Shown piece by piece: positions 34,565 to 43,346 of a stretch of 64,000 nt of DNA. Origin of the DNA: G963664115 sp965263045 (GTDB taxonomy: Bacteria > Acidobacteriota > Terriglobia > 20CM-2-55-15); assembly GCA_965263045.1 (NCBI GenBank), contig CBDHGK010000037.1, positions 1 to 64,000 of the forward strand. Reading direction: 5' to 3'. The notes under the pieces were generated by a model, which was not told the DNA's origin, did not search any database, and saw only the letters and a list, made by a program, of their open reading frames with translations. The position numbers were made by a program, and so were the translations under genes. Within the stretch, counting starts at the first letter, position 1. Each line of letters starts with the position of its first letter.

Positions 34565-34790
34565 ACAATGCGGGCGAAGCAGTCGAAGGAAAACGAACGT
34601 GCGTTCAGCCGTCCGTCTTTTCTGCTTTTTGACTCGGAATGGGTTTTCAACAGATCCCGCCGTTTCTATTACTCGTTCTTATTACTTGTAGGTCTTGGTG
34701 AATAGTCGAAGATTGGGCGTTCTCAATCTTGGCGAATAGTCGTGGAAAACTCCCCAAGATCACAGTGAACTGTGGAAACGGCGCTCCTGG
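34565..34790 (+). other. oriV: Replication origin of module R2
   Basis: It has the shared leader (CAGTCGAAGGAAAACGAACG), AT-rich TTCTTATTACTTGT, and two iterons starting TCTTGG at 34693 and 34727 (34 bp apart). The core is GAATAGTCG instead of GAAAGCGCG. The second joins TGGAAAACTC; CTGTGGAAAC follows at 34769. The 30 bases ATGGTGTGTTTGTCACAACA... at 34461 match the tail of the inserted stretch in the RHH gene. Confidence 0.7.
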
Positions 34791-34801
34791 GCAATTCTTG
34801 A

Positions 34802-35716
34802 CTACGTAACGAGCTTCAGAGGCGGGATCGACGGCTTGGATGGCAGCAGAACCAAAGAGCCATTCTTTTCGTGCCGGTGGCCGCGCTCGATGCGGTACTC
34901 CAGGCCCGGCCAGGCTGTCTTGATCTTCTTCAACTCCCGGAGGCAGTCGGTGCGAAAATTGTCAACTGTGCGCTTGTCGCCCGCCTTGGCCGGGTCCGCC
35001 CCGAACTGCCGGTAGAGCATCGGCCAGGCCAGCCGCTTCGGACCGACGAGGCTAAACGTCCGGTACGTGAGCCACATGTACAGGTCGAGACCCAGCGTTG
35101 CCCGCTTCAGCGCCTTCAGGACGGTCATGTCCAGCGGCACCGGGTGGCTGATGATCTCGCTGAAAAAGTCTTCGCTCAGTTCGATCTTGTTGTCCCATAG
35201 CGTGCGGTCGTCTGGTTGCTTCGGGTTCCACCAAAGCTCCGTGCGGCGGACGATTAGCGCATTCACGCTTGCTTCGCCGTTCTCATCTTCGTAGATCCAC
35301 TGGAGATGCACGTTGAAGAGCCGCTTCATCTGTTCGCGGAGGCGACCGTACTTCTCTCCGCTGGTGCTGTAGATACCCAGCTTGCGCATGAACACGGCAA
35401 CCGATTTCCCCAAGATCAACACACGGCTTTGCGTCTGTACCGCTTCGGTGCAGACGTAAGCCATCAGCAGCCGCGGCAGGTTGCCATAGGGAAGTTTGTT
35501 GTCGATCCCAGCGGTCATCCCTAGTTTGTAAGGCCCGTTGCGCCGGACATATTCCTTCTGGTCGCCGGGATCGGTGCGGGGCAGGCTGCACAGCGCCATC
35601 AGCCGGTGCATGAGTGCGAGCTCCGCGTCCGCTTCACTGGCCCCAACAAGCTGGTCGACCTGATCGAAGCGGGTGAAGTGGTGCCGCGCCGGGGGCGTCA
35701 GCGTATCTTTCGGCAT
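34802..35716 (-). CDS. repA: RepA-type replication initiator (R2)
   Basis: The start ATG 35716 gives MPKDTLTPPARHHFTRFDQV, which also begins the fragment at 45667. The protein has LMALCSLPRTDPGD, LPYGNLPRLLMAYVCTEAV, LDMTVLKALKRATLGLDLYM and WPMLYRQFGADPAKAGD. The frame is open further upstream but that part is antisense to parA. Of the four repA genes this is the most different, as are its iterons. Confidence 0.88.
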   Translation of the reverse strand: MPKDTLTPPARHHFTRFDQVDQLVGASEADAELALMHRLMALCSLPRTDPGDQKEYVRRNGPYKLGMTAGIDNKLPYGNLPRLLMAYVCTEAVQTQSRVLILGKSVAVFMRKLGIYSTSGEKYGRLREQMKRLFNVHLQWIYEDENGEASVNALIVRRTELWWNPKQPDDRTLWDNKIELSEDFFSEIISHPVPLDMTVLKALKRATLGLDLYMWLTYRTFSLVGPKRLAWPMLYRQFGADPAKAGDKRTVDNFRTDCLRELKKIKTAWPGLEYRIERGHRHEKNGSLVLLPSKPSIPPLKLVT

Positions 35717-35890
35717 GGCTTTTCCTCTTACTCGGCTTTCATTCCAAACCAGGTCCAGATCAGAAACACATCGCGGTTCCCGACACGGGCTTATATCGAC
35801 TGGTAGCATGATACCAATGTTACAATAAAAGTAGTAATCATGGTGTGATGGTGTCATGCGTATAGATTCTTTGGCAAAAGGCAATCTGTT

Positions 35891-36547
35891 TTGACCTATA
35901 TCGTCGGCATGGTTTCCCAGAAAGGAGGAGTCGGAAAATCCACCCTTGCACGACTCTTTGCCCGGGAGTTGGCCCAGGACGGCTTTACCGTGAAGATCGC
36001 CGACCTGGACATGCAGCAGATAACCTGCACAGAGTGGGCGCGCGACCGGGCGGAATCCGGGATCGATCCTGAGATCCAGGTCCAGCCATTCGGGAATCTC
36101 AAAACGGCACTTGCCGAGGCGGGCCGCTTCGACGCCTACATCCTCGACGGCCGTCCGCACTCCTCGCGACAGACGATTGAGATCGCCTAGGCTGCTCATT
36201 TAACCGTCATACCAACGGGACAGACGAAGGATGATCTGCGGCCCGCCGTAAAGCTCGCCCACAGTTTGGTCGATTCTGGAATCAATAGCTCTCGTATCGT
36301 CTTCACGCTGGTGAAAACAACCCGTAGCGCCGCGGAGATCGTCGCGGCGCGAACCTACCTCGAACAGACGGACTACACCCTAGTCGATGGGTTTCTTCCA
36401 GTCTCCACGGCCTATGGGATCGCACATGATGCTGGAAAGGCAGCGACCGAAACCGCGTATCGGAGTTTGAACGAAAAGGCCGAGCGACTGGCCCAGGCGA
36501 TGATCGATCTCCTGGTCGCCGTCACGGCCACAAAGGAGAATCAGTGA
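35891..36547 (+). pseudogene. parA of R2 with an in-frame amber codon
   Basis: The frame starts TYIVGMVSQKGGVGKSTLAR (Walker A) and includes IADLDMQQITCTEWA and AYILDGRPHSSRQTIEIA, then TAG at 36188-36190. The same frame resumes AAHLTVIPTGQTKDDLRPA and runs to 36547. One base change has stopped the gene unless read through. The start is TTG 35891. Confidence 0.8.
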
Positions 36548-36774
36548 TGGTGAATACTTCCGCACTCAAAAAAGGCGCACCGCCCCCGCGCGAGAAGAAT
36601 AGGAACCTGACCGAAACCGACTCGCGGGCTACTGAAGGAAAGAATAAGCCGTTGCAGTTAATGGTGCCGCCGGATGTGTTCCTGGCGTTCAGTGCCCGGG
36701 CAGGAGAGGAATTCGGTTACACGAAAGGCGCAAAGTCTCGACTCTTTCTCGCCATGTGGGAGGCATATAAATAG
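36547..36774 (+). CDS. RHH partner of the R2 ParA
   Basis: The 75-residue product shares TGATG overlap with parA. It ends KPLQLMVPPDVFLAFSARA then GYTKGAKSRLFLAMWEAYK, similar to the partner at 19763. Its N-terminus is basic and flexible. It may still act as a repressor although its ATPase is broken. Confidence 0.78.
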   Translation: MVNTSALKKGAPPPREKNRNLTETDSRATEGKNKPLQLMVPPDVFLAFSARAGEEFGYTKGAKSRLFLAMWEAYK

Positions 36775-36825
36775 GATTCGGCGTACTAAGGGTATCAGGC
36801 GTTCTAAAGGAACCAGGAGGAAGCC

Positions 36826-37289
36826 GTGAACAGTTCAGGTCGTTTCGAAACGAAGGTTGATCGACGTGCGGAACGAGTGAGGAGGGATTCGGGTATCACG
36901 CTGATCGAGTTGCTCGTCGTGATGGTCATCATCTTCCCTGTTCGCCACCCTGGTCGGAGCGCGCTTGTTCAGCAACGTCGACAAAGCCCGCCAGACAACG
37001 GTCAAGGCACAGATTTCAGCATTCGAGACCGTGCTCGACCTGCTTCCGCCTCGATATAGGCCGTTACCCGACCGCGGCGGAAGGGCTTCAAGTCCTGAGG
37101 GTCGACCAAGGCGGAACCCGGAACTGGGACGGCCCGTACCGGCTCAAGAACGTCCCGATGGATCCCTGGGGAAATGCTTACGTCTATCGGTACCCCGGAG
37201 AGCATGTAGACTTCGACATCCTGTTGCTCGGCGCCGATGACGAACAGGGCGGCGAGGACGAGAATCTGGACATCGTGAGCTGGCAGTAG
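36826..37289 (+). pseudogene. gspG: gspG (T2SS major pseudopilin), two frameshifts
   Basis: Codons begin at GTG 36826 after AGGAGG. The frame gives RRDSGITLIELLVVMVII (prepilin signal), shifts to SLFATLVGARLFSNVDKARQ, and shifts again to RLDIGRYPTAAEGLQVLRV and MDPWGNAYVYRYPGEH, the GspG C-terminal motifs. All parts are present but in three frames. Stop TAG 37287. Confidence 0.85.
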
Positions 37290-37390
37290 CTTCCCGTCTC
37301 GCGTGGAACGTCGCATAACCGTATCCCACTGAATTTCAGTGTTCTTTCCGCTCGCTCGTCTTTTCCTTCCCATCCGGCGTCATCATTGAC

Positions 37391-37669
37391 ATGAACCAGG
37401 CGAGAGGACTGTCTCTGGTCGAGGTGATGATCGTCATGGCGATCATTGCCCTGTCGGTCGGGCTGGTCGGCCCGCGGATCGGCGCTGGCATGACCCGAAT
37501 CGAGGTATACCAGGCCGAGCAGACCATCCGAAGCTTCGTCGAGATAGCCCGGTCCCGGGCTCAGCGCTCCAATCTTGCCCATTTCGTAGTGCTGAATCGC
37601 AGGGGGCCGACGGTAACGCTGGTAGGACCCGACATGAACATTCTCACTGCGTTTCGGTGTTGGCTGTGA
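37391..37669 (+). CDS. gspH: GspH-like minor pseudopilin, short
   Basis: The 92-residue protein starts MNQARGLSLVEVMIVMAIIA with the prepilin peptidase site before LSLVE, followed by IRSFVEIARSRAQRSN. Typical GspH/FimT proteins are longer; the C-terminal beta domain seems missing, so it may be truncated at LTAFRCWL. It lies between gspG and gspM. Confidence 0.6.
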   Translation: MNQARGLSLVEVMIVMAIIALSVGLVGPRIGAGMTRIEVYQAEQTIRSFVEIARSRAQRSNLAHFVVLNRRGPTVTLVGPDMNILTAFRCWL

Positions 37670-37672
37670 GTC

Positions 37673-38281
37673 GTGAAGCTGGAGATACGACGGCGAGACC
37701 GTCGAGCGCTTCTCCTGCTGGGCGTTTCGCTGGGTCTGTATTTCGTCTTATCCGAAGCCGCTTTCCCCGCCTACAACAGACTGGCCGCGGCTGTCGACAT
37801 CGCTCTGGATCGCGAAGATCAGTTGCGCCGGTATCGCCGCGCGGTCGCGCGAAAGGCGGACTACGGACAGCTGCTCGAAGAAGCCCGCAGTCGCATCGAA
37901 GAGGGCGAAGCGCTCCTGCTCCGCGGCGACAACCCGTCGCTGGCCTCTGCCGAGCTGCAGGCGGTAATCGAAGAAGTCGCCGAGGCCACAGGAATCGAGT
38001 TGGGTCAGCGGAATATGTCCGCGGCCAGGCAAAAAGACGAGTTTTTCAATGAGATTACGATGTCGCTCGGGTTCGAGTGTACGCCCGGCCAGCTCGTTGC
38101 TTTCCTCGAACAGTTGCGGGGGTTGGAGAAACTCCTCGCGGTGAGGTCGATCCAGATCGCTCCGCTCAGCGTTCTGGATGAAGTGAGCGAGGGGATGGAG
38201 CTGCTGAAAGATGTACGTGTGAACCTGACCGTCGGGGCCGTTCTGGCCAGCCAGCCTGCAGGCGAGCCGGCTGAGGGTTAG
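37673..38281 (+). CDS. gspM: GspM/PilO-like inner-membrane protein
   Basis: From GTG 37673 the 202-residue protein has one N-terminal membrane segment (ALLLLGVSLGLYFVLSEAAF), a long coiled coil (residues 35-85) and a ferredoxin-like C-terminal part (MSLGFECTPGQLVAFLEQLR). This is the layout of T2SS protein M. It starts 3 bases after the gspH stop. Confidence 0.6.
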   Translation: MKLEIRRRDRRALLLLGVSLGLYFVLSEAAFPAYNRLAAAVDIALDREDQLRRYRRAVARKADYGQLLEEARSRIEEGEALLLRGDNPSLASAELQAVIEEVAEATGIELGQRNMSAARQKDEFFNEITMSLGFECTPGQLVAFLEQLRGLEKLLAVRSIQIAPLSVLDEVSEGMELLKDVRVNLTVGAVLASQPAGEPAEG

Positions 38282-38284
38282 TCG

Positions 38285-39010
38285 ATGAAAAGAGAACTGA
38301 TTATCATCAACGTAATTCTGGCGCTCACTGTGATCGGTGCGGCCGTGGAGCTACGCAGGGGATGGGTCGATTTCGAAACAACCCATTCTCCGGCAGGCAT
38401 CCAGTTTGATGGCGAGGCGCTTGGCGTCCCGGCCAGGGCCGAGAGCCCGGCCAGACCCGTTCAGGACTGGACCGCCATCGCGGAACAGAACCTATTCAGC
38501 TTCGACCGGAACGATCTGGTAATCGAAGATCTGGTAATCGAAACCTCGGAAAGTCCGGTTGCCGCGCGTCCCCGCCCGTTCCTGTTCGGCACGGTGTCGC
38601 TCGGGGACGAGCCCATGGCAATACTGGCCAGCGGCGGAGCGGGGAATCGGGCGGCCAGGCCGGTGCGGATCGGAAGAGTGATCGATGGCTGGGAGCTCAT
38701 CGAGATCCTCGACAAGTCGGTGCGCATTCGCTCCGGCGGTGTCGAGACCACCGTCATCATGAACGACCCGACTGCACGGATGCCGAGAGATCGGAGACGG
38801 ACGGCGGCCCGGAGTGGAGCTGCTCCCGCGGTTTACAGCGTCCAGGCTCCGGTGCCCGCAGCGAGAGTTCAATCGGGCGTGAACCGTACCCCAGCGCGTC
38901 AATCGGGGACACCGAATCCGGCAGCCGTTACCGAAGACAATGTCCCGCCGGGATTCATGATCCAGAGGACTCCGTTTGGTAACCGACTGGTGCCGAAACC
39001 TCAGCCATGA
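38285..39010 (+). CDS. gspC: GspC-like periplasmic linker
   Basis: A single membrane helix (LIIINVILALTVIGAAVEL) precedes a linker and an HR-type beta domain (FLFGTVSLGDEPMAILASG, VRIGRVIDGWELIEILDKSV). The C-terminal third is Pro/Arg-rich. No PDZ domain is present. The stop overlaps the gspD start by ATGA (39007-39010), so both are made together. Confidence 0.6.
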   Translation: MKRELIIINVILALTVIGAAVELRRGWVDFETTHSPAGIQFDGEALGVPARAESPARPVQDWTAIAEQNLFSFDRNDLVIEDLVIETSESPVAARPRPFLFGTVSLGDEPMAILASGGAGNRAARPVRIGRVIDGWELIEILDKSVRIRSGGVETTVIMNDPTARMPRDRRRTAARSGAAPAVYSVQAPVPAARVQSGVNRTPARQSGTPNPAAVTEDNVPPGFMIQRTPFGNRLVPKPQP

Positions 39011-40911
39011 AAAAAACTATTCTCTTGCTTTCGTTGTCGCTTGCCGTCGCGAGTATGACGCCGCTCGGCGCTCAGGAGCCTCCGCCCGCTCCGCAGGATG
39101 AGGCACCGATATCGCTGTTCCTCGATAGTGCCGATATCCACCAGATCATCCAGATCATCGGCGAGACGCTGGGCATCAATTACGTCGTCGATCCGCGTAT
39201 TCAGGGAACGGTCAACATCAACACGGCCGGGAATCTGCAGCGCTCCGACCTGCTCCCGATACTGGAAACGATCCTGAGGATCAACGGCGCGACGATCCTC
39301 CAAAATGGCAACTTCTACGAAATTGTTCCGGCCAGCGCCGCACTGCGACAGGCGCTCCCCGTGCAGGACGATGCCCAACCGCTGAGAGTCGACGATCAGT
39401 TCGTCATCCAGGTCGTTCGGATGAAGTTTGTCTCTGCCTCGGAAATGTCGCAGTTGTTGACTCCCTACCTCAGTGAGGGCGCCAACATCGTTGTGCACGA
39501 AGCCGGGAATATCCTTCTGGTCAGCGAACGACGCGGCAACCTCCTGAAGTTACTGGAAATCGTCGACGTGTTCGACACGAACGTATTCGCGGGAGAGCGA
39601 GTCCGGCTGTTTCCGGTCGAGAACAGCCTCGCCGCGGACCTTGTCCAGGACCTGGTGACGGTTTTCGCGGGCTATGCACTGTCGGAGGACCGCGGCGCGA
39701 TCCGGTTCGTGGCGATCGAACGGATGAACTCGGTTCTCGTAATCTCGCCAAATATTGCTGTCTTCGATGAAGTTCAGAAGTGGCTGGACCGGCTGGATCA
39801 ACCGCTTCAAACTTCGGGCGTTCGCAACTTCGTGTACCGCGTCCGAAACGGAAAAGCGATCGAGATCCAGCGTGTTCTCAGCCAGCTCTACGGAACCGAA
39901 GTCCAGCTTTCGGGCATCTACCAGACCCCTACCGGAGCTGTAGGCGCCATACCGCCCCCGGCGGGTCAGACCCCGGCTCAGGCCGGTGCGGGTGAAGTGG
40001 TGGAGACGGCCTTCCTGCCCACCGGTAACGTCAAGATCATCACCGACCAGACGAACAATGCGCTCGTGATTCAGGCGACCCCGCAGGAGTACGCCATCAT
40101 CGAAGATACGATCGAACAGCTGGATATCCTGCCCCGACAGGTGCTGATCGATGCCCAGATCTACGAGGTCGTTCTGGACGATTCGCTCGCCTTCGGATTG
40201 TCGGCAAGCCTTCAGAATCGGGGAACTCTCCAGCCAGCCCAGACGACGGCGTCATTCATCGGTAACCCGCCGTCGCTCGCGGTCCAGACGTTCACGTTCA
40301 TCGGTCGGGCAAGAGAGCTCTTCATGTTCCTGCATGCTTCCGAGAACCGGTCCCGGGTTCGAACGCTTTCGGCTCCCTCCGTGTTAGTCAGTGACAACCA
40401 GACCGCGCAGTTTACCGTGGGAGCGGATATTCCGGTTCCTGTGTCGTCGGCGGCTAGCGGGGTCCAGGCCCCGGGGGGCGGGACCCTCTTCGCCCAGACA
40501 ATCCAGCGGCGCTCGATCGGCGTAATCATGCAGGTCACCCCTCTGATCAACGACAGCGGAAACGTCACCTTGGAGATTAGCCAGGAGGTCAGCCAAGCCG
40601 GTGCCCTGGGCCCACTCGGTCCGGTGATCGGGCAATCGGCTGTCACTTCGACCGTCGTCATCCGCGACGGGCAGACGATCGTGCTCGGAGGCTTCATCCG
40701 CGAAAGCAACGATCTGGTTCGAAACAGAATTCCGCTCCTGGGCCGCATCCCGGTGCTGGGGGGTCTGTTCGGGAGCACTTCCACAACGAAGAATCGGACG
40801 GAACTCGTGATCCTGATCACCCCACATGTCATTCGGAACTTCGAAGAGGCCGACCATGCGACCGAAGAACTCCGCGATAAGCTCCGCGAAATAAAGAAAA
40901 TGCCCCAATAA
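39007..40911 (+). CDS. gspD: GspD secretin
   Basis: The 634-residue protein has a signal peptide (MKKTILLLSLSLAVASM), N0 and N1-N3 modules (IHQIIQIIGETLGINYVVD, NNALVIQATPQEYAIIEDTI) and the secretin barrel with VTPLINDSGNVTLEISQEVS and IPLLGRIPVLGGLFGS, ending TELVILITPHVI. Length is normal. It forms the outer-membrane pore of a type II system and appears intact. Confidence 0.93.
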   Translation: MKKTILLLSLSLAVASMTPLGAQEPPPAPQDEAPISLFLDSADIHQIIQIIGETLGINYVVDPRIQGTVNINTAGNLQRSDLLPILETILRINGATILQNGNFYEIVPASAALRQALPVQDDAQPLRVDDQFVIQVVRMKFVSASEMSQLLTPYLSEGANIVVHEAGNILLVSERRGNLLKLLEIVDVFDTNVFAGERVRLFPVENSLAADLVQDLVTVFAGYALSEDRGAIRFVAIERMNSVLVISPNIAVFDEVQKWLDRLDQPLQTSGVRNFVYRVRNGKAIEIQRVLSQLYGTEVQLSGIYQTPTGAVGAIPPPAGQTPAQAGAGEVVETAFLPTGNVKIITDQTNNALVIQATPQEYAIIEDTIEQLDILPRQVLIDAQIYEVVLDDSLAFGLSASLQNRGTLQPAQTTASFIGNPPSLAVQTFTFIGRARELFMFLHASENRSRVRTLSAPSVLVSDNQTAQFTVGADIPVPVSSAASGVQAPGGGTLFAQTIQRRSIGVIMQVTPLINDSGNVTLEISQEVSQAGALGPLGPVIGQSAVTSTVVIRDGQTIVLGGFIRESNDLVRNRIPLLGRIPVLGGLFGSTSTTKNRTELVILITPHVIRNFEEADHATEELRDKLREIKKMPQ

Positions 40912-40967
40912 CACACCGTTGGGCACTGTCAGAGGAAAGTCGCAGATCTGAGTTCTTACTGTTGGCG

Positions 40968-41075
40968 CAGAAAATCCGGACGGCCTGGCCGGACCTGAAC
41001 TACCGGACGTCCAAGGGCATCTTGATCCTCTTGCCCTCGAACCCCGCGATCCCCCCCGACACTTCCGCTACGCCT
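40968..41075 (+). pseudogene. RepA C-terminal remnant
   Basis: Plus-strand codons read KIRTAWPDLNYRTSKGILI and LLPSNPAIPP, matching the C-terminus KIKTAWPGLEYR and LVLLPSKPSIPP of RepA. It is in the opposite orientation to the complete repA genes and isolated from any repA start. Confidence 0.65.
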
Positions 41076-41174
41076 GGTCGATTAGCCTCCAGGAGGGCAT
41101 AAAGAACCGTCCAGACGGCCCTCACCCCCTACCCAGCGGCCGCTACGGGCCGTTTTTCGGCCTTTTCCACAGAT

Positions 41175-41295
41175 CGGCCGGCAGTGGTGCGTTCGCGGAT
41201 CATGTCGCGTTCGAACTCGGCAAGTGCGGCAAAGATGTGAAACGTGAGCTTGCCGGCGGGTGTTGTCGTGTCGATGGCTTCCTGGAGAGACCGTA
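41175..41295 (-). pseudogene. Serine resolvase internal fragment
   Basis: The minus strand encodes EAIDTTTPAGKLTFHIFAA and LAEFERDMIRERT, as in the resolvases at 56548 and 62188. Only about 40 codons remain, joined directly to origin sequence. Confidence 0.65.
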
Positions 41296-41357
41296 GGTTT
41301 TTCAACAGATCCCGCCGCTCCTCCTACTTGTTCTTATTACTTGTTTTTACTACTTGT
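41296..41357 (+). other. Origin fragment
   Basis: It contains GTTTTTCAACAGATCCCGCC, TTCTTATTACTTGT and a further TTACTACTTGT, all from the shared origin. Iterons are absent. Confidence 0.6.
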
Positions 41358-41394
41358 AAGGGGGTGCGCTTTGGTACATGAATTCGGGTTAGGG

Positions 41395-41502
41395 GGGTGT
41401 GCCTTCGCTCAACCGGTGACCACATACGACCCTCGGGGCCGCGGAGCGGAAGACTACCGAGCTGCCGCTGCCGAGTTGCTCGAAAGGAGACGACGAACAT
41501 GA
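41395..41502 (+). pseudogene. ParA C-terminal remnant
   Basis: The last 35 codons read AQPVTTYDPRGRGAEDYRA and AAELLERRRRT, like the end of chromosomal or plasmid ParA proteins. The stop overlaps the next ATG (ATGA). The ATPase part is missing. Confidence 0.5.
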
Positions 41503-41819
41503 AAAATAGCGCGACTCGCCGAAGACCCGCTCTCGGGTCCGATCCTCTGGATGCCCTCGTGCCGGAAACTCCGGCGTCGAGTTCCAGGCAAAAGGAGCAG
41601 GCCAAGGTCCGAAAGATTCGGGCCACGTTCCATTTACCGGTGGAGTTGTTCGATCGGGCGCGAGATGCGGTCTACTGGACGCCAGGCCTTACTCTAGCCA
41701 GCCTATGCGAGGCTGGCTTGCGATCAGAAATCGTCAACCTGGAACGGACGCGGGGTGAAACCTTCCCAAAGCGGGCGTCCGAACTCAAGGCCGGCCGCCC
41801 CGTCAAACTCTCTCAATGA
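41499..41819 (+). CDS. RHH-type partition or plasmid protein
   Basis: The 106-residue product (GAAAGGAG before ATG 41499) has a disordered N-terminus and an RHH-like core KIRATFHLPVELFDRARDAV then TLASLCEAGLRSEIVNLER, ending FPKRASELKAGRPVK. Such proteins follow ParA on plasmids. Its ParA is only a remnant. Confidence 0.65.
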   Translation: MKNSATRRRPALGSDPLDALVPETPASSSRQKEQAKVRKIRATFHLPVELFDRARDAVYWTPGLTLASLCEAGLRSEIVNLERTRGETFPKRASELKAGRPVKLSQ

Positions 41820-42012
41820 CAACTCCATCGAACTGCGGCATTGGGGCCGGGCGCACGAACACGTTTGGGCTGGCATGCGGGACCGCGGGATCACGATTCA
41901 TGTGGCCGCAATCGGAATCAACCCTGACGCAGACACACGCGCGCGAGCCGTGTTGGAGGGATGGGGGTGCGGAGTGTTACCACTCTCCGGAATGCATGGG
42001 GGACGGCCTTGA
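41755..42012 (+). CDS. Unrecognised small protein, WG-x-AH family
   Basis: The conserved part starts ELRHWGRAHEHVWAGMRDRG and continues THVAAIG-like sequence to RAVLEGWG. It aligns with the protein at 284. The start is unclear: GTG 41755 overlaps the RHH gene and no better start is in frame. A related role next to plasmid partition genes is only a guess. Confidence 0.4.
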   Translation: MKPSQSGRPNSRPAAPSNSLNDNSIELRHWGRAHEHVWAGMRDRGITIHVAAIGINPDADTRARAVLEGWGCGVLPLSGMHGGRP

Positions 42013-42057
42013 TTGCAACGCAATCGTCGCATAAGCTTGAACCAAGGAGGTGGGACA

Positions 42058-42300
42058 ATGGCGAGCATCACGATCCGCCATCTCGCCGACGACGTGAAGA
42101 CCCGACTTCGGGTTCGCGCGTCCGCCAACGGCCGTTCGATGGAAGAGGAGGCACGGGTCATCCTGCGCGAGGCGGTCGGCCGGGAAGCCGAACCTGAGAA
42201 CCTGGCCATTTTCATCCACGAATGCTTTGCGCCCTTCGGCGGCGTGGACATCGAGCTTCCGCCACGGGAACCGATGCGCGAGCCTCCCGACTTCAGTTGA
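42058..42300 (+). CDS. FitA-like RHH antitoxin
   Basis: ATG 42058 follows AAGGAGGT. The 80-residue protein reads MASITIRHLADDVKTRLRVR, then ANGRSMEEEARVILREAV, a typical FitA/VapB-type RHH domain with an acidic C-terminal tail. The toxin gene 10 bases downstream is truncated. Confidence 0.85.
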   Translation: MASITIRHLADDVKTRLRVRASANGRSMEEEARVILREAVGREAEPENLAIFIHECFAPFGGVDIELPPREPMREPPDFS

Positions 42301-42309
42301 GGCTCGACG

Positions 42310-42573
42310 ATGTTCGTTCTCGATACCAATGTCGTATCCGACTTGATGCGTCCGGTACCCCATCCCGTGATCGCGTCATGGGTTGCAGAACGTGCGACAT
42401 CGAACCTGTTTCTGACAGCGGTGACCGAGGCTGAGTTGCGCTTCGGTCTCGCGGTCATGCCATTGGGCAAGCGCCGGGACGGCCTTGCGAAGGGCCTCGA
42501 ACGGATGCTGGAAACGGGCTTTGCGAATCGCGTCCTGCCGTTCGACCGTGGCGCGGCGCGTGCAGCGCAATGA
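42310..42573 (+). pseudogene. FitB/VapC PIN toxin, 3' end missing
   Basis: The product starts MFVLDTNVVSDLMRP (first PIN Asp) and contains FLTAVTEAELRFGLAVMP (Glu). It ends at residue 87, so the last two acidic residues of the PIN active site are missing. The 3' side is joined to a nuclease fragment on the other strand. Confidence 0.8.
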
Positions 42574-42574
42574 T

Positions 42575-42964
42575 CGGGACAGCGCGATTCAGGAGCCGAA
42601 TTACATTAAAGAATCTGGAAGTGATCTCTTCAGCAACAATGACGGCGCGATGATCGTAAGCTGGAAACCGCTGCCGCTCGACGTCCCAGTACTCGATCGT
42701 CCGAATGATGTGGCTCGCATCCAAAGCTCCAAGCATTACCTCGACCTCGTATCGACGCTCACGATCCGGGTCGTACATGAGGAAATCAATTCGACCACCG
42801 CTAGTCTGAGTCTTCTCGCGGCGGACAATATTGACATCACCGATACCAAGGATGGCAGGGTCCTCTTCGATCCGGTCCTGTAACCACCGTTCGTCCAGGC
42901 CTAGATCCCGAAGCCGAACTGGAGTTGCCTTCTTGAGCTCCATTTCAGGATGGTCCCAGGTCAA
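42575..42964 (-). pseudogene. PD-(D/E)XK-like nuclease fragment
   Basis: From ATG 42964 the frame reads MTWDHPEMELKKATPVRL, DERWLQDRIEEDPAILGIG, GGRIDFLMYD and RRYEVEVMLGALDASHIIR, resembling an endonuclease-like family with an IDFL...EVEV core. The normal C-terminus is cut near 42575 by the junction with the PIN gene. The Lys of the motif is not obvious. Confidence 0.5.
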
Positions 42965-43346
42965 AGAGGGAAATGTTCATGGCACGGGCGAGTGCGGTCA
43001 TCCGATGGTCGTAGCTGGCCAGTGCGATCGACTGGCTTTGGTGGCGCAGGTATTCGCAGGACGCCAGATGTAGAGCATCGAGCGTACGCACTGGAACAGA
43101 CTTTGGAAAGGCCTCCAGTGCACGTTCAAGCACCGGAGGAGACAGCTCTAACAGCGCGATTCGTCCGATGAGTCGGCGGGCCGACTCACCGTGGGAATCG
43201 ACCAGCATGCGCGCGTGCAGCCGGGTCCATATCTCGTACTCCATCAACCGGCTGGCCACCAGGGTTTCGCTCCAAAGCGCGGTTGGCGGACGGTGGTCTT
43301 CGGCCAGCAACTGGGCCAGCACAACCGAGGTATCGAGATAGATCAC
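42945..43346 (-). CDS. vapC: VapC-type PIN-domain toxin
   Basis: The 133-residue protein has the four PIN acidic positions: MIYLDTSVVLAQLL (Asp), SRLMEYEIWTRLHA (Glu), VRTLDALHLASC (Asp) and ALASYDHRMTALA (Asp). It is an RNase of the VapC class and the frame is complete. It overlaps its antitoxin by ATGA at 43343-43346. Confidence 0.92.
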   Translation of the reverse strand: MIYLDTSVVLAQLLAEDHRPPTALWSETLVASRLMEYEIWTRLHARMLVDSHGESARRLIGRIALLELSPPVLERALEAFPKSVPVRTLDALHLASCEYLRHQSQSIALASYDHRMTALARAMNISLFDLGPS

